Shown here piece after piece: positions 27,401 to 33,551 of a stretch of 64,000 nucleotides of DNA. The position numbers were made by a program, and so were the translations under genes. Each line of letters begins with the position of its first letter. Within the stretch, counting starts at the first letter, position 1. The stretch is from Ideonella dechloratans (GTDB lineage Bacteria; Pseudomonadota; Gammaproteobacteria; Burkholderiales; Burkholderiaceae_C), in NCBI RefSeq assembly GCF_021049305.1, contig NZ_CP088081.1:2914001-2978000 (forward strand), given 5' to 3'. Under the pieces are notes generated by a model, which saw only the letters and a program-made list of their open reading frames with translations, did not search any database and had not been told where the DNA came from.

Positions 27401-27731
27401 CGAATTGCCGCGGCTGACGGGGCAATTCACCAAACAGTTTGCGCTGTATTCACTGGAGGGATTGGCTCTGCAGGGAGCGCTCATGGAGGTCTACCGTCGC
27501 GGCGAGCGCTCGTTGCTGTGGAAGGGGCAGGTGAGCAGCGAAGGGTTGGCCGAGTTGGATACCCATGAGGCTGCAGCCGACTATTTCGTGCTGGCCGGCT
27601 ACGACGCATGGACCTCGGAGTTCGCCGATCTGGAACCCGAATCCCTCCAGGACGATGAGCCCGCATTCCCGCTGGGGGAGAGCGACGAAGAGGGGCGTGA
27701 TGAAGAGAAACAGACGAGCAATGCACCATGA
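24414..27731 (+). CDS. vgrG: Type VI spike protein VgrG (TssI) with C-terminal transthyretin-like module
   Basis: A 1105-residue trimeric spike. The gp27-like head fills residues 1-400 (YPRRSLCLQYQESDLDFVLRLMREEGL near 190). The gp5-like OB fold is near 500-600 (VGSDLGNNSPIHTDRDARIKVQF; GQEVVVGFVGGDIDRPVV). A DUF2345-type beta-helix follows to about 990. After residue ~1000 comes a short transthyretin/Ig-like sandwich (FALYSLEGLALQGALMEVYR; AADYFVLAGYDAW) with an acidic tail. In other T6SSs such tails bind the cognate effector. G+C falls to 55% at 27421-27480 against 77% at 24601-24660. The last codons overlap the effector start (ATGA, 27728-27731). No PAAR gene adjoins. Confidence 0.93.
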   Translation: MDADTLIDTALSTAWTSLLGGLTQDSRLLRLHTVLGTDALFAEDVHVWEGIGPQQGPSLSDDIPGLDLGPTRAGLRLVVHALSTDAHLELKQLIGQPALLELLCQDSRSELRPWHGHVVAAALVGSDGGLARYRLVIEPWLALLDRRVDSYVFQDMTVPQIIDEVLGDYGDQTPLAPAWRWDLADSSVYPRRSLCLQYQESDLDFVLRLMREEGLVAWWEHTGDADGTTLGSHTLVLADHNAALAANRQSVVRFTASDHTLGEDSLTHWRDLQRVSSARVALQSWDHRSLSSRPVQADTSSKGAGAALPELAVADVPGAYAYEDLDQGQRLARVQAEALGALQQRALAHGPWRRAEAGTTFTLVDHPLHDGSDEPRDRFAILACQHRARNNFSADARARLRALDRQLALEATAEAAEQHSTQDDADRERPLHEAALLLQPAAVPVRMAQAPAGDGPGRWGTLGATAQRTGPSVDLFDPRSARHLAQPDARLAPRPTVHGSQTALVVGSDLGNNSPIHTDRDARIKVQFHWQRGGNASHRLMHPTGENAPASDASFTWVRVGQSIAGANHGAVFIPRLGQEVVVGFVGGDIDRPVVHAVAYNGQGSDDAQGNQQGAGAAGAVGAAPAWFPGQTDAAPHQGHQHPAVLLGYKSQELASSSSGQGGFGQLVFDDSPQAARIELGSSTLVSQLQLGALLQQQDNQRLAPRGHGLDLLTQGHGALRSGSGLLLTAFAESPSTGAGQQLQARDPLQALQTAQDLVHTLAETAQAHQAQLPAEPAVAGAQPDDRAHQLPSEQGLAALAASLQASDSRQGGDSTGDENTIAIDGGWGSVNAWDRPDITLTAPAGLGLFTPAQTILSTQASLTQSAGQDWLSLAQGHHASVAKAGAVLFTYGKASSANKPNTETGIAIHAATGSLQASANTATTELTASQTIDVASTQANVLVGAPTSVLLTAAGAAIDIQSGSITLKAPGSVQFKAASKVWTGGGSLSESLQLPELPRLTGQFTKQFALYSLEGLALQGALMEVYRRGERSLLWKGQVSSEGLAELDTHEAAADYFVLAGYDAWTSEFADLEPESLQDDEPAFPLGESDEEGRDEEKQTSNAP

Positions 27732-29965
27732 GCACTTCCACTGAATACACCGTCAAGGACGGGGACACGCTGTGGGGCATCAGCCGCCGATTCGACACCT
27801 CTGTGGACGCTCTTTCGCAGTTCAATGGCCTGACCGGGGCGGCCAAGCACGTCCTGCACATTGGTCAGAAGATTCGAATTCCCGACGCCGGCAGCCAAGC
27901 CGACAGCGAAATCACGCTGCGCATCCTGGATCTTGCCTTTCGCCCACTGTCCAAGCCCGCACTGAAGGTCGACTTCGACGGCACGAGCCACGAAATCACA
28001 GGTGACTCAGAGGGCACTGCGGGGCCTCTCCTGGTCCAGGACCATGCCAAAGGTCTTCAGGTCCATCTTCGGAATCCCGCGGGCCAATACGACCTGATTG
28101 CCAAGCACGATAGCCTGCCCTTGGGCAAGAAGCTTCTGACCCTGACGTCCCGCAAGATGCTGGTGCGCGGTCAATCGAAGTTTGACCAGGGCACCGGCAC
28201 GCGGACGACGGCCGACCAGCAGCGCGACATTCAGCGCAGCCACCCCACGCCACATTTGCCTGCTCCGGCCCCTGTGCCTGTCCCTGCGCCAACGCCGGTT
28301 CCGGCTGCTGCCCCCTCCCCCGCCGCAAAGCCTTCGGCGACCGCATCGGCCCAAACAAAGCCTGCCGCGTCCACCGCGCCGGCCGCTCCCGCTTCGTCGC
28401 CAGTCGCACCTGCCCCCGTCAAGGCGCCTGCGACCCAGCCGGCCCCCCCCCCCCAGAAGCCTGCTCCCGTGGTCAAAGAAGCAAGGGTGGAAGGCGGCAA
28501 GCCGCAGCAGGCGATCGGCACCGTCTTCACAGAAGCCAATTTGCTGCTGACGCCCGCGAATGAGAAGTACAGGAAGCTCCTGATCGCCAGCGCAAAGCAG
28601 CATGGCCTCACCCCGCACGCCTTGGCCGCGCTGGTCAATGCAGAGGCCAGCAAGCTCGACAACGGCGAGTGGAATGCAAACGCCAAAGCGGGCAGTTCCA
28701 GCGCAGCCGGCCTCACCCAGTTCCTCAAGACCACCTGGCTGCAAGTGGCGACCGACAAGCGCTCGGCCGTCAACCAGATGCTCAAGAAGGCCCACGGCTT
28801 CGAGCAGGTCAACGGTCAATGGAGCGACAAGGACTACTCGATCTACGGAAAGACAGGCAAGACAAAGACCCCCATTGATTCGGCATCGGTGCTGAAGCTC
28901 CGATTCGAGCCCAGCTATTCCATCGATGCCGCAGCGGTCTATGGCTTGATCAACATGGATGCCTTGCGAAAGGCCGATCTGAACGTGGATGCCCTGGCCC
29001 CCGAAGACCTGGCCAAGCTGATGTACCTTGCCCACCACGAAGGAGCGGGAGGGGCAGCCGACGTCATCAAAGGGCAACTCACCGAAGATCGGGCCGCCGA
29101 ACTGCTGCCTGTGCAGATTGGTGCCAGCAGCGCCAAGGAGCTTGCCAAGCGGTTTGGCGGCAAATATGTGCAGGCTTACCCCTACTGGCTTTACGGATAC
29201 ATCGACAGCAAGATCAACGTGACCAGCTACATGGTCAACCCAGGCTCGCTCAAGCCGAGATCCATGGCAGACATTGCATCGGTTCTCAAGGGCGCCAAAC
29301 CGCCCAAGCCTGCGCCGAAGCCAGCCGCGGCCCCTGCAGCGAAGCCAGCCGCAAGCACTGCGGCAAAGCCGACGCCCAGCACCGCGGCCCCCCCCCCGTC
29401 GGCTACCCCAGGCTCTGGGAAGCTGGTCAATCCTCTCAAGACCTGCGTCATCCGGTCTGCCGGTCTCGCCTCGGCCAAGAGCGCCACTTTCGGCATGGTG
29501 CGCAATGGAGGCACCCGCGCCCATCAGGGCATCGATCTGCAGGCCGATGTGGGCACGCCGGTCTACGCAATCGCCGATGGGAAGGTCATCGCAATCTCAA
29601 AGGCTTTCAGCGCCACCACCAATTTCGGAGCCAGCGTGCTTCTGCAGGTCGATGTGAACGATCTCCCGCCAACACAGCGGCAGCACTACGCGGCCCTCTA
29701 CCCGAAGAAGTCTCTCATCTACTTCTTCTATGCGCACCTGAGCGCTGTCGACATCACCTTGGGCCAGGACGGTACACGCGCCGTGGCGGCAGGCACCGCC
29801 CTGGGAAAGACTGGTGACAGCGGGAACGCCCATGGGATGAGCACGATCGCCAAGGGCGGTCACCTGCACTTTGAAGCTCGGTACCGCACCGAGAATATCG
29901 GCAAAGGCCTGGATGGACGGCTCGATCCTCTGCCGTTCATTGCCAGCTACACGATGCCTCAGTGA
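27728..29965 (+). CDS. Probable T6SS cell-wall hydrolase effector: LysM, TTR-like, lysozyme-like and M23 peptidase domains
   Basis: A 745-residue protein without a signal peptide, coupled to vgrG by a 4-base overlap. Domains in order: LysM (residues 5-52, YTVKDGDTLWGISRRF); a TTR-like sandwich near 58-150; a Pro/Ala linker; a helical lysozyme/transglycosylase-like region near 265-520 with a candidate catalytic Glu in NAEASK followed by SSSAAGLTQFLKTTWL; a second Pro/Ala linker; and a complete M23 endopeptidase near 565-740, with zinc ligands in HQGID (His599, Asp603) and HLHFE (His712) plus YAHL. It should cut both glycan strands and peptide cross-links in the target periplasm. Poly-C tracts in both linkers (C11, C10) can shift the frame. 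G+C is low for the window. Confidence 0.82.
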   Translation: MSTSTEYTVKDGDTLWGISRRFDTSVDALSQFNGLTGAAKHVLHIGQKIRIPDAGSQADSEITLRILDLAFRPLSKPALKVDFDGTSHEITGDSEGTAGPLLVQDHAKGLQVHLRNPAGQYDLIAKHDSLPLGKKLLTLTSRKMLVRGQSKFDQGTGTRTTADQQRDIQRSHPTPHLPAPAPVPVPAPTPVPAAAPSPAAKPSATASAQTKPAASTAPAAPASSPVAPAPVKAPATQPAPPPQKPAPVVKEARVEGGKPQQAIGTVFTEANLLLTPANEKYRKLLIASAKQHGLTPHALAALVNAEASKLDNGEWNANAKAGSSSAAGLTQFLKTTWLQVATDKRSAVNQMLKKAHGFEQVNGQWSDKDYSIYGKTGKTKTPIDSASVLKLRFEPSYSIDAAAVYGLINMDALRKADLNVDALAPEDLAKLMYLAHHEGAGGAADVIKGQLTEDRAAELLPVQIGASSAKELAKRFGGKYVQAYPYWLYGYIDSKINVTSYMVNPGSLKPRSMADIASVLKGAKPPKPAPKPAAAPAAKPAASTAAKPTPSTAAPPPSATPGSGKLVNPLKTCVIRSAGLASAKSATFGMVRNGGTRAHQGIDLQADVGTPVYAIADGKVIAISKAFSATTNFGASVLLQVDVNDLPPTQRQHYAALYPKKSLIYFFYAHLSAVDITLGQDGTRAVAAGTALGKTGDSGNAHGMSTIAKGGHLHFEARYRTENIGKGLDGRLDPLPFIASYTMPQ
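28443..28453 (+). repeat. C11 homopolymer inside the effector gene (first linker)
   Basis: Eleven consecutive C residues encode part of Ala-Pro-Pro-Pro, about 20 codons before the lysozyme-like domain. Loss of one C leads to TGA at 28548-28550; gain of one C leads to TGA at 28561-28563. Either change gives a product of about 275 residues with LysM and TTR-like domains but no catalytic domain. Confidence 0.95.
29388..29397 (+). repeat. C10 homopolymer inside the effector gene (second linker)
   Basis: Ten consecutive C residues encode part of Ala-Pro-Pro-Pro just before the M23 peptidase domain. Loss of one C leads to a stop at 29655-29657; gain of one C leads to a stop near 29815. Either change destroys the peptidase domain but leaves LysM and the lysozyme-like domain intact. 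Confidence 0.95.
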
Positions 29966-30861
29966 GCACTCCGTCAAACGTCATGATTCCCAAGACCATC
30001 TGGCAACCCGCTGCATTTGCCCTGATCTTCCTTGCCAGCGCCTGCACACCGAAGTCGGACGCTCCCTCCGCTGCGTCCGCGCCGGTTGCCGAGGCCCCCA
30101 CCAGTGCCGCATCCACACCGGCGCCGGCGCCATCCGTTGCCCCGGCTTCAAGCTTGGCAAGCCGGTGCGGAGCCGCGCAGGAAGTCCTGGCTTCTTGCGC
30201 CTACGAAAACACCTGCAGTTCCGAGATGACCCTGTATCTGCCTGCCGCGGCACGAGACCGGCTGGTCACGCTGGAGAAGGCCGGTGGTTTCAGCCGCGAG
30301 GCGTTCGACCGCTACTGCGAGCAGGCATGTCGCCACAAGTCGCCCCAGGTCGACCCGGCGGCCTTTGCCAGTGAGGTCTGCCCAGGGTCTTCGGCCACAC
30401 CGGGTAACAAGGAAGCCGGTGCCTCGGCACCCGCCTTGAGGTTCCAGGTGGGCAAGTTGATGCTGGACATGGCGCCCGTGGAACTCGCCAAGGTGAAGGA
30501 CGCGCTGGGCGCGCCCTTGAAATCCGAGCCCTCCCCTTACCAATGCGACAGCGCCTATGAATCGGAGGGCACCCGTCTGCTCACCTTCCGCGGCGCCGTC
30601 TTCGAGTCCGATGGCAAGACGGCCGTGCTGCGGCAACTGCTGGCCAGCGGGTCTGCAGACGTGCAGTGGCAGGGGCTGCCCGGTGGCTGGGCCGACCTGA
30701 CGCTGGAGAAGCTCCAGACGGTGAGTGGCGTTGGCAAGCTGCAGGTCGACGACCACACGCTGCGCTTGGCACCGGCCCCTGGCGCGTCCCTGGAGACGGG
30801 CTGGGACTTCCGCTTCCAGGACGGACACCTGAACTCCGTCACGCATTGGATCGGCTGCTGA
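29962..30861 (+). CDS. Periplasmic lipoprotein, candidate immunity protein to the upstream effector
   Basis: About 299 residues, not recognised as a named family. A lipoprotein signal peptide ends FLASAC, followed by a Pro/Ala/Ser linker. A first module near residues 68-145 has six cysteines (CGAAQEVLASCAYENTC, YCEQAC, EVC). A second module near 155-299 has a Cys pair (YQCDSAY and the final IGC) and resembles a beta-rich inhibitor-like domain. GTG 29962 overlaps the effector stop (GTGA); an ATG at 29983 gives a cleaner signal peptide and is the alternative start. A disulfide-rich periplasmic lipoprotein coupled to a wall-degrading effector is what an immunity protein should look like, since it would shield the cell from kin attack. 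Function is inferred from position. Confidence 0.65.
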   Translation: MSTPSNVMIPKTIWQPAAFALIFLASACTPKSDAPSAASAPVAEAPTSAASTPAPAPSVAPASSLASRCGAAQEVLASCAYENTCSSEMTLYLPAAARDRLVTLEKAGGFSREAFDRYCEQACRHKSPQVDPAAFASEVCPGSSATPGNKEAGASAPALRFQVGKLMLDMAPVELAKVKDALGAPLKSEPSPYQCDSAYESEGTRLLTFRGAVFESDGKTAVLRQLLASGSADVQWQGLPGGWADLTLEKLQTVSGVGKLQVDDHTLRLAPAPGASLETGWDFRFQDGHLNSVTHWIGC

Positions 30862-30901
30862 CCCCTCCTGCATGGGCCGGTTTGCGGGCATGAGCCCGGA
30901 C

Positions 30902-30928
30902 TTAGCACTCCCCTGCCGAGAGTGCTAG
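30902..30928. promoter_or_regulatory. CIRCE operator (HrcA binding site) upstream of rpoH
   Basis: TTAGCACTC (30902-30910), a nine-base spacer, then GAGTGCTAG (30920-30928). This matches the CIRCE consensus TTAGCACTC-N9-GAGTGCTAA at 17 of 18 arm positions. CIRCE is bound by the heat-shock repressor HrcA. A promoter of -35 TTAGCA (30902-30907) and -10 TAGTAT (30926-30931), with an 18-base spacer, would be fully covered by the operator. The element ends 34 bases before the rpoH start. Confidence 0.9.
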
Positions 30929-30962
30929 TATTTGGGAACTTCCCTGGCTTCCCGGGGTCCGA

Positions 30963-31895
30963 ATGACCATGAACATGACGAACACCACCACCAACGCTCT
31001 CGCTCTGCGCGACCCGTGGGCCCTGGTGCCGCCCATCGGGAATCTGGACGCCTACATCACGGCGGTCAACCAGATCCCCATGCTCACGGCCGAGGAGGAA
31101 TCCCGCCTGGCCCGCGAACTGCAGCAGGATGGCGATGTCCAGGCCGCCGGCCGGCTGGTGCTGTCGCACCTGCGGTTGGTCGTGTCCGTCTCCCGCCAGT
31201 ACCTGGGTTACGGCCTGCCGCAAGGCGACCTGATCCAGGAAGGCAATGTCGGCCTGATGAAGGCGGTCAAGCGCTTCGACCCGGACCAGGGCGTGCGCCT
31301 GGTGTCCTACGCCCTGCACTGGATCAAGGCCGAGATCCACGAGTACATCCTGAAGAACTGGCGCATGGTCAAGGTGGCCACCACCAAGGCCCAGCGCAAG
31401 CTTTTCTTCAACCTGCGCTCGATGAAGCAGGGCCTGAAGGACCATGCCGGTGACCATGAAACCTTCCGCAACACGCTGACGCCGGATGAGGTGGATGTGG
31501 TGGCGCGGGAGCTGAATGTCAAGCCGGAGGAAGTGGTCGAGATGGAAACCCGGCTGTCCGGCGGCGACGTGGCCCTGGAGCCGCAGACCGACGACGGCGA
31601 GGAGAGCTACGCCCCGATCGCCTACCTGGCCGATGACAGCCAGGAGCCGACCCGGGTGCTGGAAGGCCGCAGCCGCGATCTGATGAGCTCCCACGGCATC
31701 CAGCACGCGCTGGACAAGCTGGACGACCGCAGCCGCCGCATCGTCGAGGAGCGCTGGCTGAAGGTGAACGACGACGCCAGCGGCGGCATGACGCTGCACG
31801 AGCTGGCTGCCGAGTACGGCGTCAGCGCCGAGCGCATCCGCCAGATCGAGGTGGCGGCGCTCAAGAAGATGCGCAAGGCGCTGGAAACGGCCTGA
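30963..31895 (+). CDS. rpoH: Heat-shock sigma factor RpoH (sigma-32)
   Basis: A 310-residue group 3 sigma factor for heat-shock genes. Region 2 (GYGLPQGDLIQEGNVGLMKAVKRFDPDQGVRLVSYALHWIKAEI near residues 80-125) binds core enzyme and the -10 element. The RpoH box QRKLFFNLR near 142 is diagnostic. Region 4.2 has a helix-turn-helix near 280-305 (LAAEYGVSAERIRQIEVAALKKM). ATG 30963 or the ATG two codons later could be used. It is preceded by a CIRCE element, so HrcA probably controls its transcription. The gene is followed by a bidirectional terminator shared with the cytochrome oxidase operon. Confidence 0.96.
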   Translation: MTMNMTNTTTNALALRDPWALVPPIGNLDAYITAVNQIPMLTAEEESRLARELQQDGDVQAAGRLVLSHLRLVVSVSRQYLGYGLPQGDLIQEGNVGLMKAVKRFDPDQGVRLVSYALHWIKAEIHEYILKNWRMVKVATTKAQRKLFFNLRSMKQGLKDHAGDHETFRNTLTPDEVDVVARELNVKPEEVVEMETRLSGGDVALEPQTDDGEESYAPIAYLADDSQEPTRVLEGRSRDLMSSHGIQHALDKLDDRSRRIVEERWLKVNDDASGGMTLHELAAEYGVSAERIRQIEVAALKKMRKALETA

Positions 31896-31937
31896 CCCCT
31901 GCGCGGCCTCGCCCCCCGGGCCTGGCCCTTGAAACAC

Positions 31938-31961
31938 AACGGCTCCCCGCGGGGAGCCGTT
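31938..31961. terminator. Bidirectional terminator between rpoH and the cox operon
   Basis: A 24-base perfect palindrome, AACGGCTCCCCG followed by its complement, lies 42 bases after the rpoH stop and 26 bases beyond the stop of the convergent SCO gene. TTTGCTTT follows on the plus strand and GTGTTTC on the minus strand. Confidence 0.85.
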
Positions 31962-31987
31962 TGCTTTCATGCGCAGGCGCTGCCGCT

Positions 31988-32620
31988 TCAGGCGGCGGCC
32001 TTCTCGGCCAGCAGGATCTTCAGGTCCGCGGTCAGGGCCTCGGGGCCGGCGCCATAACGGCTGAACACCCGCACCCGGCCCGCGCGGTCGAACAGGTAGG
32101 AGCCCGCGGTGTGGTCAATGGTGTAGCTCGACGCGGTCTTGCCCGGCACCTTGGCGTAGAAGATCTTGAATTCCTTGGCGGCGGCGGCGGTTTCCTCCGG
32201 CGTGCCATGCAGGGCCAGGAAGTCGCTGCCGCCGAAGCTGCCCATGTAGGCCTTCAGGATCTCGGGTGTGTCGCGCTCCGGGTCCACGGTGACGAAGATG
32301 CTCTGCACATCCTTGCCGGCCTCGCCCAGCTGCTGCTTGACGGCGGCCAGCTCGGCCAGGGTGGTGGGGCACACATCCGGGCACTGCACATAGCCGAAGA
32401 ACACCACCACGACCTTGCCCTTGAAGTCGGCCAGGGTGCGCGGCTGGCCGTTCATGTCCGTCAGATGCAGCTCGCGGGCGTAGGTGGCGCCGGTGATGTC
32501 GATGCCCTTGAAGGGGGCATGGGCCGGCGCGTCACCGCTTTTGAAGACCTGTCCGTCACAGGCGGCCAGGGTGGTGAGGGAGAGAGAGGCCAGGAGCGCG
32601 TGACGGCGGGACAGGGTCAT
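31988..32620 (-). CDS. SCO1/SenC family copper chaperone for cytochrome oxidase
   Basis: A 210-residue lipoprotein with a thioredoxin fold that delivers copper to the CuA site of oxidase subunit II. The signal peptide ends TLAAC with a lipobox. The copper-binding CPDVC lies near residue 77 and the third ligand His is in IDHTAGSYLFD near 166. SRRHALLASL at the N-terminus resembles a twin-arginine motif. ATG 32620 is chosen; a longer open frame upstream runs antisense-like through ctaB. Last gene of the leftward oxidase operon, 7 bases after ctaB. Confidence 0.92.
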   Translation of the reverse strand: MTLSRRHALLASLSLTTLAACDGQVFKSGDAPAHAPFKGIDITGATYARELHLTDMNGQPRTLADFKGKVVVVFFGYVQCPDVCPTTLAELAAVKQQLGEAGKDVQSIFVTVDPERDTPEILKAYMGSFGGSDFLALHGTPEETAAAAKEFKIFYAKVPGKTASSYTIDHTAGSYLFDRAGRVRVFSRYGAGPEALTADLKILLAEKAAA

Positions 32621-32627
32621 GGTCGGA

Positions 32628-33551
32628 TCAGGATGGCCCCAGCCAGGGGCTGATGTAGTGGTCCAGCAGCAGCGCGGCGAATAGCAGCGACAGGTACAGG
32701 ATCGAGAACCAGAAGGTGCGGCGGGCCAGCGCTTCGCTGTACTGCCGCCAGAGCCTGAAACCATACACCATGAAGCACAACCCCAGCGTGATCGCGCTCA
32801 CGAGGTAGATCCAGCCGCTCATGCCGTAGATGAAGGGCATCAGCGTGCCCGCGAGCAGCACCACGGTGTAAAGGAAGATGTGCAGGCGGGTCAGCTCGGG
32901 CCCGTGGGTGACAGGCAGCATGGGCAGGCCGGCCCGCCGGTAGTCCTCCATCCGGTACAGGGCCAGGGACCAGAAGTGCGGCGGCGTCCAGAGGAAGATG
33001 ATCAGACACAGCAGCCAGGCCTCGGGCCCCACGTCGCCCCGCACTGCGGCCCAACCCAGCACCGGCGGCATGGCCCCGGAGGCCCCGCCGATCACGATGT
33101 TCTGTGGCGTGCGCGGCTTGAGCCAGAGGGTGTAGACCACCGCATAGCCCACGAAGGTGGCCAGGGTCAGCACCAACGTCAAGGCATTGACCCACAGCAG
33201 CAGCACCGCGCTGCCCAGGGCACACAGGGCCAGCGAGAAGGCCAGCGTCTCCCGCGGCGACAGTTCGCCCCGCGCCGTGGGCCGCCAGGCGGTGCGCTGC
33301 ATGCGCCGGTCCAGCTCGCGCTCCACCAGACAGTTGAAAGCCGCCGCCGCGCTGGCCACCCACCAGATGCCGGCCGTACCGGCCAGCAGCACCTGCCAGT
33401 CCGGCCAGCCGGGGCTGGCCAGCAGCATACCGATGACCGCGCAGAACACGATCAGCTGGACCACGCGCGGCTTGGTCAGGGCATGGAACTGACGCCACTT
33501 GTGGCGCCAGCGGACCAGCGCGGTGGGTGCGGAAAGGGCCTGGGTGTTCAT
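32628..33551 (-). CDS. ctaB: Protoheme IX farnesyltransferase (heme O synthase) CtaB
   Basis: A 307-residue integral membrane prenyltransferase that adds a farnesyl group to heme B, making heme O for the oxidase. It belongs to the UbiA superfamily: the first aspartate-rich-like site is [16 protein letters not shown] near residue 78, with conserved LTKPRVV near 26 and [22 protein letters not shown] near 145. [26 protein letters not shown] near 190 holds the second site. Its ATG overlaps the ctaA stop (ATGA, 33548-33551), coupling heme O and heme A synthesis. Confidence 0.95.
   Translation of the reverse strand: MNTQALSAPTALVRWRHKWRQFHALTKPRVVQLIVFCAVIGMLLASPGWPDWQVLLAGTAGIWWVASAAAAFNCLVERELDRRMQRTAWRPTARGELSPRETLAFSLALCALGSAVLLLWVNALTLVLTLATFVGYAVVYTLWLKPRTPQNIVIGGASGAMPPVLGWAAVRGDVGPEAWLLCLIIFLWTPPHFWSLALYRMEDYRRAGLPMLPVTHGPELTRLHIFLYTVVLLAGTLMPFIYGMSGWIYLVSAITLGLCFMVYGFRLWRQYSEALARRTFWFSILYLSLLFAALLLDHYISPWLGPS

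Noticed and set aside
24369..27425. A 1018-codon minus-strand frame opposite vgrG
   Set aside because: Same composition artefact; VgrG has clear gp27/gp5-like domains on the plus strand.
27870..27890. GATTCGAATTCCC resembling a tRNA T-loop
   Set aside because: It lies in frame inside the LysM domain, and no cloverleaf can be folded around it.
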